From contig LWDH01000047.1 in assembly GCA_002083395.1 (NCBI GenBank), positions 1-64,000 on the forward strand: a stretch of DNA of 64,000 nt, written 5' to 3'. Below the pieces are notes generated by a model. The model ran no database searches. It worked only from the letters and a program-made list of their open reading frames with translations, and had not been told where the DNA came from. The DNA comes from Proteobacteria bacterium SG_bin4 (lineage in GTDB: Bacteria; Pseudomonadota; Gammaproteobacteria; Burkholderiales; Nitrosomonadaceae). Shown here in pieces: positions 1-8,201 of this stretch. Each line of letters starts with the position of its first letter. Positions within the stretch are counted from its first letter, which is position 1. Both the position numbers and the translations under genes were made by a program.

Positions 1-110
1 ACTTCTTTAAGTGCTTAACTTCCTAAGACCCTTACTTAAAATCATAAATCCGACAAATCGCGGAACAATCGGTAACAGTACTTATTGAACCTTGAAGTCC
101 GGAAGATAAA
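1..110. other. Short left-edge region without a gene
   Basis: No coding region, RNA gene or clear regulatory site is visible between the window edge and the stop codon of the flavoprotein gene. It is probably the downstream spacer of that gene. Confidence 0.5.
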
Positions 111-1337
111 TCAAACAAACTGACCCGCCGCATATCCGGATGACCAAGCCCACTGGAAATTATATCCTCCCAAATGCCCCGTTACATCTACAACTTCCCC
201 AATAAAGTACAATCCAGGAACATGCTTGCATTCCATTGTTTTTGATGACAATTCATTGGTGTCAACACCACCAGCAGTGACTTCCGCCTTTTTATAACCA
301 ACTGTTCCTGTTGGAGCAATCGACCATTTCTGGAGCTTCTCGATGATATGCTGTAAATCTCCATCACAAAATTGGCTTAGTGGACGAGAAAAAATTTGCA
401 TATCAGGGAATAACTTTGAACACCAAATTTTCAAAAACCGCTTAGGTAGATAACACGCTAATAAATTGGGTAAAATTACAGTACGCTTGCGATTGTCAAA
501 GATTAATTGACGTAAGTTCTGATCAGGTAACAAATTCACGTGGAGCATCTGACCCGGTTGCCAATAGGAAGATATCTGCAGAATTGCCGGACCGCTCAAA
601 CCACGATGCGTAAATAAGATATTTTCGCGAAACGACGCACGATTACAACTAACTTCGGCATCAATACTCATGCCAGACATGTTTTTAAATTCTATAAAAT
701 CCTTATCTGCAAATGTTAATCCCACTAGAGCGGGTCGCAACGGCTTGACTGGAATTCCAAATTGCTCAGCAATTTTGTAACCAAATGAACTTGCGCCAAT
801 TTGAGGTATGGACAAACCACCTGTCGCCACGACAAGAGAATCAGAATCAATGCAGTTTTTTTCAGTCGTTATACAGAATTTCCGATCGGCACGATCCGAT
901 CTATTAACCGCAGGAAGATATTCTATCTTGAGTACTTTTGATGGTATTTCCCAATCAACACCAACAGAACGGCATTCGCTCTGTAATAAATCGATAATTT
1001 GTTTCGAGCTACCATCACAAAACAACTGCCCTAATTTTTTTTCATGATAGCGGATCCCATGCTTCTCAATTAGAGAAATAAAATCCTGTGACGAATAACG
1101 AGCCAGCGCTGAACGGCAAAAATCCGGATTACTGGAAAGATAGTTTTCCGGCTTAACATAACGATTAGTGAAGTTACAATGCCCGCCACCTGAAATACGA
1201 ATTTTTTCACCGACCTTGTACGCATGATCCACCAATAAAACTTGACGCCCGCGTTTGCCAGCTTCGATCGAACACATCATTCCGGCGGCGCCGGCTCCGA
1301 TGATTACTACATCTTTATTTAACTTCTGCAACCCCAT
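111..1337 (-). CDS. HI0933/YhiN-family FAD-dependent oxidoreductase
   Basis: The 408-residue protein begins with a dinucleotide-binding Rossmann motif, GAGAAGMM, near residues 14-21, followed by KIRISGGGHCNFTN, the glycine-rich signature of the HI0933 (YhiN/BaiN-like) flavoprotein family. The C-terminal FIGEVVDVTGHLGGYNFQWA block is the second FAD-contacting signature and the length is normal for the family. The physiological substrate is not established for most members; related BaiN proteins reduce steroid double bonds, but that function should not be transferred here. The start is an ATG. The gene stands upstream of a small DUF2909-type gene read in the same direction. Confidence 0.85.
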   Translation of the reverse strand: MGLQKLNKDVVIIGAGAAGMMCSIEAGKRGRQVLLVDHAYKVGEKIRISGGGHCNFTNRYVKPENYLSSNPDFCRSALARYSSQDFISLIEKHGIRYHEKKLGQLFCDGSSKQIIDLLQSECRSVGVDWEIPSKVLKIEYLPAVNRSDRADRKFCITTEKNCIDSDSLVVATGGLSIPQIGASSFGYKIAEQFGIPVKPLRPALVGLTFADKDFIEFKNMSGMSIDAEVSCNRASFRENILFTHRGLSGPAILQISSYWQPGQMLHVNLLPDQNLRQLIFDNRKRTVILPNLLACYLPKRFLKIWCSKLFPDMQIFSRPLSQFCDGDLQHIIEKLQKWSIAPTGTVGYKKAEVTAGGVDTNELSSKTMECKHVPGLYFIGEVVDVTGHLGGYNFQWAWSSGYAAGQFV

Positions 1338-1378
1338 TCAGATGCGTAATGTACTGGAATTTATTTAAAGCAGTACTT

Positions 1379-1567
1379 TTACTCTTCCAACATATCCAGC
1401 CGAGTTGATATCATCATTACGATGAACAAAAAAAGTGACAAACCGATGCGGATACTAAGTGACCGGACCATACGGGTAGATTGCCCCTGATCCTTAAACA
1501 TGTAATACAGTGCCGAACCGAGACTATAAATTATCAAAACAAAAAGAGTAATAGCAAAGATTTTCAA
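1379..1567 (-). CDS. Small twin-transmembrane protein, DUF2909 family
   Basis: The 62-residue protein has two hydrophobic helices (about residues 3-22 and 40-57) separated by a short charged loop containing KDQGQSTRMVRSLSIRI. That size and layout are typical of the DUF2909 family, found in many beta- and gammaproteobacteria near cytochrome oxidase or haem genes. No function is known for the family. It starts with ATG and lies about 40 bp upstream of the flavoprotein gene on the same strand, so the two may be cotranscribed. Confidence 0.7.
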   Translation of the reverse strand: MKIFAITLFVLIIYSLGSALYYMFKDQGQSTRMVRSLSIRIGLSLFLFIVMMISTRLDMLEE

Positions 1568-1730
1568 TGGTAATTCCTACAAAAGTTAAGTTAATTTAAT
1601 TTGAAGTTTAGCCGAGTTTCATTGATTGTCCAATGACTATTTCACTATACAATTTATACAATATTTAGCAATCCATCGACTGCCGGTTAGACAACATTAA
1701 CTCCAAATCCATTCCCTTTTAATATCGAAG

Positions 1731-2705
1731 ATGCGATTCTCAGAAAACCTACCGCCCGCGATTATTTTGTCAGGCCCTACTGCAAGCGGAAAAAGTCAGA
1801 TCGCATTGGATATTGCCAATAATTTCCCGGTGGAAATTATTAGCGTGGATTCCGCGCAGGTATATCGCTCAATGGATATCGGCACGGCAAAGCCCGGGCC
1901 GGAAACGTTAGCCCAAACCCCGCATCATCTCATCAACCTGATTAATCCGGACGAAAGTTATTCAGCGGCGCAATTTAGGCAAGATGCTTTAAAAATTATG
2001 GATGAAATCTGCCAGCGCAATAAGATCCCGTTACTGGTTGGTGGAACCATGCTTTATTTTCGCGCTTTGCAAGAAGGTCTCTCAGTGCTTCCATCAGCTG
2101 ACAAAAAACTTCGTCAGGATTTGGAAGCGATGGCCAAAGAAATTGGCTGGCCTGCAATGCATCAAAAGCTTTTTGAAATGGATGAAGAAACTGCCGCACG
2201 AATCAAACCAACCGATAGCCAGCGGATCCAACGCGCGCTTGAAGTTTGCTATCTGACCCAGCAACCCATGTCAAAAATTCTTCGATCACCCCGGCAAGCA
2301 GAGTTTCCGTTCAGAACCATCCACATCGCGCTGATTCCAAGTAATCGCGTCGAATTACATCAACGAATCGCAAAGCGATTTGAGGCAATGCTGGATCTTG
2401 GATTAATTGAAGAAGTTCGATTCATCCGGCAACGATACCCAGATCTGAGTCTCGAGTCCCCCTCAATGCGCTGCGTCGGTTATCGTCAGGCGTGTCTTTA
2501 TTTGGATAACATTATTGATGACAAGGCATTATTCGATATGGGAATCGCTGCCACTCGCCAGTTAGCGAAACGTCAATTAACCTGGTTAAGAAACATGAAA
2601 ATTACCGATACGCTATTTGAATTCGATTGCCTGGAAAAAAACTTGACCACCCAAATTAATAATCTATTAGGCAGCACTATTCCAGCATATCTGGATCGTA
2701 TATAG
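1731..2705 (+). CDS. miaA: tRNA dimethylallyltransferase
   Basis: MiaA transfers a dimethylallyl group from DMAPP to N6 of A37 in tRNAs that read codons beginning with U. The P-loop GPTASGKS is at residues 15-22, followed by DSAQVYRSMDIGTAKP, the conserved region that holds the catalytic aspartate and contacts the prenyl donor. The GGTMLYFRAL and ESPSMRCVGYRQ blocks and the terminal AATRQLAKRQLTWLRN block are all typical. At 324 residues it is full length. It is transcribed alone, divergent from the DUF2909/flavoprotein pair; no hfq or mutL lies next to it, unlike the arrangement in enterobacteria. Confidence 0.97.
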   Translation: MRFSENLPPAIILSGPTASGKSQIALDIANNFPVEIISVDSAQVYRSMDIGTAKPGPETLAQTPHHLINLINPDESYSAAQFRQDALKIMDEICQRNKIPLLVGGTMLYFRALQEGLSVLPSADKKLRQDLEAMAKEIGWPAMHQKLFEMDEETAARIKPTDSQRIQRALEVCYLTQQPMSKILRSPRQAEFPFRTIHIALIPSNRVELHQRIAKRFEAMLDLGLIEEVRFIRQRYPDLSLESPSMRCVGYRQACLYLDNIIDDKALFDMGIAATRQLAKRQLTWLRNMKITDTLFEFDCLEKNLTTQINNLLGSTIPAYLDRI

Positions 2706-2867
2706 AAGTAGTCTCGGAAAGAAAAATAGTCTGCTTGTCGACTAATAAGCGGAAGAGTTATGATCTGTTACAAACCACACATGGTTTAATCAATCAACAA
2801 TAAAAATTTTAAACTTATATATAACTTATTAATTATAAACATTATAATATTCAAGGAAAGAATAATT

Positions 2868-3203
2868 ATGCCTAACCAACACCTGTTATTGACACTTACA
2901 CTTGTACTCTTCAGTACTTTAATACTGGCCGGTTGTGAAAATTATGCGGAAAAAACGCACCCATCATGGGTAGCGCCGCCTGCTGGGGCTGTTTTTGATG
3001 ACTCGACCATTTATGCACGTATTGCTCAAGCCGTACAAACAGACCCTGATTTACGTGGAATCAATATCGATATCAAAGTTAAAGACGGTAACGTGACTTT
3101 ATTTGGGACCGCTTCCAATGAGAATCAAGTCACGCGGATCAACATGCACGCGTGGATCGCGGATGGTGTTAAGAAAGTCGACAATCAAATTGTAATTCAA
3201 TAA
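2868..3203 (+). CDS. BON-domain lipoprotein
   Basis: The first 22 residues form a lipoprotein signal peptide ending in the lipobox LAGC, so the mature protein should be lipid-anchored in the envelope. Residues about 46-110 form one BON domain (DSTIYARIAQAVQTDP, then KVKDGNVTLFGTASNENQV and VKKVDNQIVI), a phospholipid-binding fold seen in OsmY and DolP-type proteins. An AAGGAA ribosome-binding site precedes the ATG. The gene ends just before a strong hairpin. A role in osmotic or envelope stress is likely from the family but is inference. Confidence 0.8.
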   Translation: MPNQHLLLTLTLVLFSTLILAGCENYAEKTHPSWVAPPAGAVFDDSTIYARIAQAVQTDPDLRGINIDIKVKDGNVTLFGTASNENQVTRINMHAWIADGVKKVDNQIVIQ

Positions 3204-3211
3204 CTGTTACT

Positions 3212-3240
3212 AAAAATCCCCTTTCGGGGATTCTTAGTTT
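3212..3240 (+). terminator. Rho-independent terminator, possibly bidirectional
   Basis: A 7-bp stem AATCCCC/GGGGATT with a TTTC loop (3215-3232) lies 8 bp after the BON lipoprotein stop and is followed by a T-rich stretch. An A-run on the left side means it could also stop the convergent dapD transcript. Confidence 0.75.
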
Positions 3241-3256
3241 CATCTGTGAAATTCAA

Positions 3257-4078
3257 TTATATTCCACGCAACAATTCATTAATTCCTGTTTTTGAACGGG
3301 TTTTGGCGTCAACCTGTTTGACGATCACTGCACAATATAAACTATACTTGCCGTTTTCTGCAGGTAAATTACCCGATACAACGACAGACCCTGGCGGAAT
3401 ACGTCCATATAACACTTCTCCGGTCTCGCGGTTATAAATTTTAGTGCTTTGACCAATATACACACCCATTGAAATCACCGAGTTTTCGCCGACAATCACA
3501 CCTTCTACAATCTCCGAGCGAGCGCCGATAAAGCAGTTATCTTCGATGATCGTTGGATTGGCTTGAACAGGTTCCAACACACCACCAATACCAACACCGC
3601 CGGATAAGTGCACATTCTTACCGATTTGCGCGCAGGAGCCGACCGTCGCCCAGGTATCGACCATGGTGCCTTCATCGACATACGCGCCAATATTGACGTA
3701 CGATGGCATCAACACTACATTGCTCGCAATGAAAGCCCCTTTTCTCACAGCAGCGGGCGGAACGACGCGAAAACCTCCATCGCGGAAATCTCTTGAACTA
3801 TAATCTGCAAATTTTGAAGGTACTTTATCGTAATAGTTGGAAAAGCCGCCTTTAATAAAACTGTTGTCCTCAATCCGGAATGACAGTAAGACTGCTTTCT
3901 TGATCCATTGGTGCGTAACCCAGCTACCTTCGATTTTTTCTGCGACGCGAAGCTTTCCGTTATCCAGCATCGACAAAACCTGAGCAATCGCCTCTTTTAA
4001 ACTGGCATCGACATTGCGCGGTGTAATCTCAGCCCGGCGATCAAAAGCTTCTTCAATGATGGTTTGCAATTCAGTCAT
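3257..4078 (-). CDS. dapD: 2,3,4,5-tetrahydropyridine-2,6-dicarboxylate N-succinyltransferase
   Basis: DapD uses succinyl-CoA to succinylate tetrahydrodipicolinate in the lysine/meso-diaminopimelate pathway. The 273-residue length matches the family. The N-terminal helical part is followed by a left-handed beta-helix with hexapeptide repeats ([20 protein letters not shown]) and the family block [20 protein letters not shown] precedes the ATG. It follows dapC by 31 bp on the same strand, giving a dapC-dapD operon that covers consecutive steps of the succinylase branch. Confidence 0.97.
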   Translation of the reverse strand: MTELQTIIEEAFDRRAEITPRNVDASLKEAIAQVLSMLDNGKLRVAEKIEGSWVTHQWIKKAVLLSFRIEDNSFIKGGFSNYYDKVPSKFADYSSRDFRDGGFRVVPPAAVRKGAFIASNVVLMPSYVNIGAYVDEGTMVDTWATVGSCAQIGKNVHLSGGVGIGGVLEPVQANPTIIEDNCFIGARSEIVEGVIVGENSVISMGVYIGQSTKIYNRETGEVLYGRIPPGSVVVSGNLPAENGKYSLYCAVIVKQVDAKTRSKTGINELLRGI

Positions 4079-4109
4079 ATCATTCCCTAGTTATATAAAT
4101 TCAGGCTAT

Positions 4110-5306
4110 TTAAGCCAAACGTGTCAATAATTCCTTAATCCTATGCATCGCTTCGACGCACTCCTGCGGCGATGCAACCAGTGCAATCCGCAAATAATTT
4201 CTACCCGGATTCGTTTCATGTGCGTCACGTGCAAGATAACTGCCAGGTAATACTGTCACATTATAATCTTGATAAAGCTTTCTGGTGAATTCGGTATCAC
4301 TGACCGGCGTTTTAAGCCATAAATAAAAACCGGCATCCGGCTTTTGCACATTCACCACCGCTGATAATAATGAAATTGCATCAGAAAATTTCTGTGCATA
4401 TAAACGGCGATTCTCTACTACGTGAGTTTCATCAACCCAAGCTGCCGCACTGGCGGCTTGCACAGCCGGATTCATCGCGCAACCATGGTAAGTTCGGTAC
4501 AACAAAAATTTCTCCAAAATCTCAGCATCTCCGGCAACAAACCCAGATCGCAGACCGGGTACATTCGAGCGCTTCGATAAGCTATTAAATACCACCAACC
4601 GCGAATAGCCTTTGCGTCCCAACCGGTTGGCGGCATCCAATGCGCCGAGCGGCGGATTCGCTTCATCAAAATATATTTCCGAATAACATTCATCTGCGGC
4701 CACCACAAATCCATATCGATCCGACAGCGCAAACACTTTTTGCCATTCATCCAACGTCAGAACGCTACCGGTCGGATTATTGGGTGAACACACATACATG
4801 AGCTGAGTTCTCGACCATACGTCATCGCTTAACTGAGAAAAATCGAGTTGATAGCGATTCTCTTCAAAGGTATTAAGAAAATGCGGCGTAGCACCCGCAA
4901 GATATGCAGCGCCTTCATAGATTTGATAAAACGGATTAGGACAAACCACAACCGGACGCACGCCATCGTTATTGATGACCGCTTGCGCAAAGGAAAACAA
5001 CGCCTCGCGGCTGCCGTTTACCGGAATAACCTCAGTATCCGGATTGATTTCCGGTAAATTGAATCGGCGTTTTATCCAATCCGCTATGTTAATCCGGAGC
5101 GTGGATATTCCCAATGTTGTCGGATAGTTCGACAACCCATCCAAATTATTTACTAAGGCACGGCTTATAAAATCCGGAGTTTGATGCTTGGGTTCACCGA
5201 TTTGCAATTCAATTGGCGTAAATCCGGGATGCCGGGACACTCCATCCAGCAGTTGACGTAATTTCTGAAATGGATAAGGTTGCAATAAATTGAGTTTAGG
5301 ATTCAT
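4110..5306 (-). CDS. dapC: Succinyldiaminopimelate transaminase
   Basis: This 398-residue fold-type I PLP aminotransferase converts N-succinyl-2-amino-6-oxopimelate to N-succinyl-LL-diaminopimelate. The PLP lysine lies in the SLSKRSNVPGLRSGF motif; the CSPNNPTGSVL and DECYSEIYF blocks bind the cofactor. The C-terminal RIALVASPQECVEAMHRI segment and the coupling with dapD support DapC over a general aspartate aminotransferase. The ATG start is about 155 bp from the ppx stop, which leaves room for its own promoter. Confidence 0.93.
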   Translation of the reverse strand: MNPKLNLLQPYPFQKLRQLLDGVSRHPGFTPIELQIGEPKHQTPDFISRALVNNLDGLSNYPTTLGISTLRINIADWIKRRFNLPEINPDTEVIPVNGSREALFSFAQAVINNDGVRPVVVCPNPFYQIYEGAAYLAGATPHFLNTFEENRYQLDFSQLSDDVWSRTQLMYVCSPNNPTGSVLTLDEWQKVFALSDRYGFVVAADECYSEIYFDEANPPLGALDAANRLGRKGYSRLVVFNSLSKRSNVPGLRSGFVAGDAEILEKFLLYRTYHGCAMNPAVQAASAAAWVDETHVVENRRLYAQKFSDAISLLSAVVNVQKPDAGFYLWLKTPVSDTEFTRKLYQDYNVTVLPGSYLARDAHETNPGRNYLRIALVASPQECVEAMHRIKELLTRLA

Positions 5307-5461
5307 TCCATTGAGAAGGACAGTAATTCGGGATAAGGCTATTTCGATCGATTCGGATAAATAGGTTTGAAAATGAATTATAAACGGTTATCGCGGGATG
5401 ACCAATCGATTGAAGGCTGACAACCACTGCAAACTCCCATCGCTGCTTAAAGTTACAGCGG

Positions 5462-6946
5462 CTAGTCAAATATTAATTTGAAATCGGCAGCTTGCAAGAA
5501 AATTTGTTCCGTGGCCAAATCCACTGAAGTAAGCGGATGCTGGTCAAGCCAACGGGGTGCAAAATGCAGAATGACTTTATCATTTTCCACGCTGATCTTT
5601 ATTGCCGGCAAATTCACACTGGACCGGCTCCGGTGCAATACCACCGCCAGACGCAGCAAGATGCAGAGCCTTATCAAGGCGGTACGCATTACAACGGGTA
5701 TTGATTCAAACTCTTCCAGCGGAAATTTGCGGCGATGGCAACGAACCAACATCGCCAGTTTCATTTGCTCTTGACGGGAAAAACCGGCCAAATCGGAATT
5801 GGCTGTTAAATAAGCACCATGCCGGTGATATTGATTGTGCGCAACCGAGAGTCCGATTTCATGAATCAATGCACCCCACGACAATAATTTTAAATCTGCT
5901 TTTCTATCCAATTTCCAATCGTCATGGACTTGAACAAAAAAATTTTCAGCAGTTTCCCTTATTCGCAGCGCTTGCTCCATGTCGACACCATAACGCTGTG
6001 CGACTGCCAGAATGGTTTTATCACGAATATCTTCGTCATGCACACGGCCAATCAAATCGTATAGCAGACCTTCGCGTAAGGCGCCTTCCGAAATATCCAT
6101 CTTATCCAGCTTCAATGCCTCAAAAACACCGACTAAGATCGCTACGCCACTTGCAAATACCGGTTTTCTTCGTTCTGACAATCCGGTGAAATTAATCGCG
6201 GCGCTATCTCCAATCGCAATCAGAGTTTCCATTAAGTGTGTTAATGCCATTGCTGTAATGCCTGTGTCACACCAGCCTTGCGCTCGCAATACTTCACCAA
6301 TAGAAATGATCGTGCCGGATGAACCCAGCGCATAATCCCACCCCATCTTTTTGTAAGCGGATTCTAATGACTCCAGTTCCTGCATCGCAAACAAGATCGC
6401 CTTGCGCATCCGCTTCGCTTTGATCTTGCCATCCGCAAAAAAACGCTGGCTCACGTTCACGCATCCCATATACAAACTCTCAGTATAGAATGTGTCAAAA
6501 CCGCGGCCGATGATCAATTCCGTACTGCCACCGCCAATATCGATCACTAATCGTTTATGCGTCTCATCGTACAGACTGTGTGCGACCCCTGAATAAATCA
6601 ATCGCGCCTCTTCACGCCCCGCAATGATCTCAATCGGGTGGCCCAAGGCAATATGGGCTTTGGCCAAAAACTCAGCGCCATTCCGCGCTTGTCGCAGTGT
6701 ATTGGTTCCCACGGCACGAACATTCAAATGCGGAACTTGGCGAATGCGTTGACCGAACCGCTGCAAACATTCCAGCGCTTGCTGCATGGATTCCTTGGAC
6801 AATTCCTGCCGATCGTCCAAACCCGCAGCCAGCCTGACCATCTCCTTCATCCGATCGATGACTTGCAACTGCCCGTCAACGAGATTAGCGACGATCATAT
6901 GAAAACTGTTGGAACCTAAATCAATTGCTGCGTAGGATTCATCCAT
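5462..6946 (-). CDS. ppx: Exopolyphosphatase (Ppx/GppA family)
   Basis: The 494-residue protein releases orthophosphate from polyphosphate chains. It starts with YAAIDLGSNSFHM, the phosphate-1 motif of the actin-like (ASKHA) fold, and has VIDIGGGSTELIIG as phosphate-2. The C-terminal part (about residues 310-490) is the HD-like domain of Ppx, with GALIHEIGL and LVRCHRRKFP. GppA is possible because both enzymes share this architecture, but the length favours Ppx. The gene is divergent from sixA, with 59 bp between the start codons. Confidence 0.9.
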   Translation of the reverse strand: MDESYAAIDLGSNSFHMIVANLVDGQLQVIDRMKEMVRLAAGLDDRQELSKESMQQALECLQRFGQRIRQVPHLNVRAVGTNTLRQARNGAEFLAKAHIALGHPIEIIAGREEARLIYSGVAHSLYDETHKRLVIDIGGGSTELIIGRGFDTFYTESLYMGCVNVSQRFFADGKIKAKRMRKAILFAMQELESLESAYKKMGWDYALGSSGTIISIGEVLRAQGWCDTGITAMALTHLMETLIAIGDSAAINFTGLSERRKPVFASGVAILVGVFEALKLDKMDISEGALREGLLYDLIGRVHDEDIRDKTILAVAQRYGVDMEQALRIRETAENFFVQVHDDWKLDRKADLKLLSWGALIHEIGLSVAHNQYHRHGAYLTANSDLAGFSRQEQMKLAMLVRCHRRKFPLEEFESIPVVMRTALIRLCILLRLAVVLHRSRSSVNLPAIKISVENDKVILHFAPRWLDQHPLTSVDLATEQIFLQAADFKLIFD

Positions 6947-7005
6947 AACAAATGTATTCTCAATATCGATAAAATAGCTGATTAAAACCTAATATCTGTA
7001 AACAA

Positions 7006-7536
7006 ATGAAAAATAGATTGATTTTGATGCGCCATGGCAAATCGGACTGGACGGTTGAGCATTGCACTGATTTTGATCGCCCTTTAACCGTGCGTGGACA
7101 AAAAGCTGCTCGCCAAATGGGGAACTGGTTACAACAGCAATCGTACAACTTCGATCGGATCATTTGTTCTCCCGCGCTGCGAACCCGGCAAACTTGCAAA
7201 CTGGTTTTGAAAAAATTGGGCATTTCGCATTCCCAAGTCATTTGGGAATCTGCCATGTATGAAGCCTCACTGGATACATTGATTTCCATTCTGGACCGTC
7301 ACAGCCACGGTCTCGGTGCTCACACGCTCTTCATGATTGGACACAATCCCGGACTGGATCAACTGCTCTGCCATCTTTCGATCGATCCACCCGCCGTCAA
7401 TCACTGCGGTAAACTTTTAACCACTGCGGCGATTGCAGTTCTTGAATACAATCAGAGTCGCATTACCGGCGCGTCACATCAAGCAAGGTTACGATACCTC
7501 ATCAGGCCCAAAGAATTAAGTCTTAACAAAAATTAA
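7006..7536 (+). CDS. sixA: SixA-type phosphohistidine phosphatase
   Basis: The protein carries the histidine-phosphatase signature LMRHGKSDWT at its N-terminus and the second catalytic histidine in FMIGHNPGLDQLL. SixA-family enzymes remove phosphate from phosphohistidine, for example in HPt domains or the nitrogen PTS; the target here is unknown. At 176 residues it is slightly longer than E. coli SixA. Many betaproteobacteria carry sixA divergent to or next to ppx, as here. Confidence 0.85.
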   Translation: MKNRLILMRHGKSDWTVEHCTDFDRPLTVRGQKAARQMGNWLQQQSYNFDRIICSPALRTRQTCKLVLKKLGISHSQVIWESAMYEASLDTLISILDRHSHGLGAHTLFMIGHNPGLDQLLCHLSIDPPAVNHCGKLLTTAAIAVLEYNQSRITGASHQARLRYLIRPKELSLNKN

Positions 7537-7572
7537 CAATCTGATGAAAAATTAAGGACTTCCGGCAGGGCA

Positions 7573-8019
7573 TCAGGATTTTTTCTTATTTTTACCTTTC
7601 TTTTTAGATTTTTTTTTGTCCTTCGCTTTTTTTTCCTTACTTTTTGCTTTTGTGTTTTTCTTGTTATCTTTTTTCTTATCCTTCGCTTTCTTTTCTTTAA
7701 TCGCAGCGTGCTCCGATTCAACCGGCGCCAAAGATTTGCCGGCGACACCCGCCTTGCGGGCAGTTGTTGCAGTAGCCGTTACGGCTGTAATCTGTGTTTG
7801 GCCGCTTTTAGCGGTCTTTGGAGCAGTTTTCTTTCCTTTTAAATAATCTGCAGCTGCTTGTTTCACTGCGCGAGCTCTCAATTCACCGCCAAATCCCGGG
7901 ATTTTTTGTAACTCTGCCAACTTGATAGCTGCCAGCGCAGCCACTGTTTTGACTTGGTGATCGGCCAGCAATTTTGCAGAAGCTGGACCGATACCGGCTA
8001 CATCAGTTAATTTCTCCAT
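7573..8019 (-). CDS. Helix-hairpin-helix protein with Lys-rich tail
   Basis: I chose the ATG at 8019 over an in-frame ATG 13 codons upstream because AAGGAG lies 6 bp before it. The 148-residue product begins with a helix-hairpin-helix region (LTDVAGIGPASAKLLAD and LQKIPGFGGELRARAV), a DUF4332-like double HhH that usually binds DNA without sequence specificity. From about residue 58 it is low-complexity, and the last 45 residues are mostly lysine with KDKKK and KSKKK runs, like histone H1 or HU tails. The gene shows long T-runs on the plus strand. A role in nucleoid binding is an inference. Confidence 0.7.
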   Translation of the reverse strand: MEKLTDVAGIGPASAKLLADHQVKTVAALAAIKLAELQKIPGFGGELRARAVKQAAADYLKGKKTAPKTAKSGQTQITAVTATATTARKAGVAGKSLAPVESEHAAIKEKKAKDKKKDNKKNTKAKSKEKKAKDKKKSKKKGKNKKKS

Positions 8020-8201
8020 GACAGACTCCTTATTTCCATTAAAAACGTGTCCGTACACGCTATTCTCGGTGTTTTTTGCGCTCCCGTAATGCCTAACCCA
8101 TTCGCAGATTTATCGAGTGAAAATTACTTAACACTGAATCGATTGATTGCCGCACCCGGTATGATCATGATCGATGCACGAGAAAAACTCCGCATAATCA
8201 G

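Noticed and set aside
7616..7846. Phe-rich open frame opposite the Lys-rich protein
   Set aside because: It is the complement of the AAA/AAG codons of the poly-lysine tail, not a membrane protein gene.
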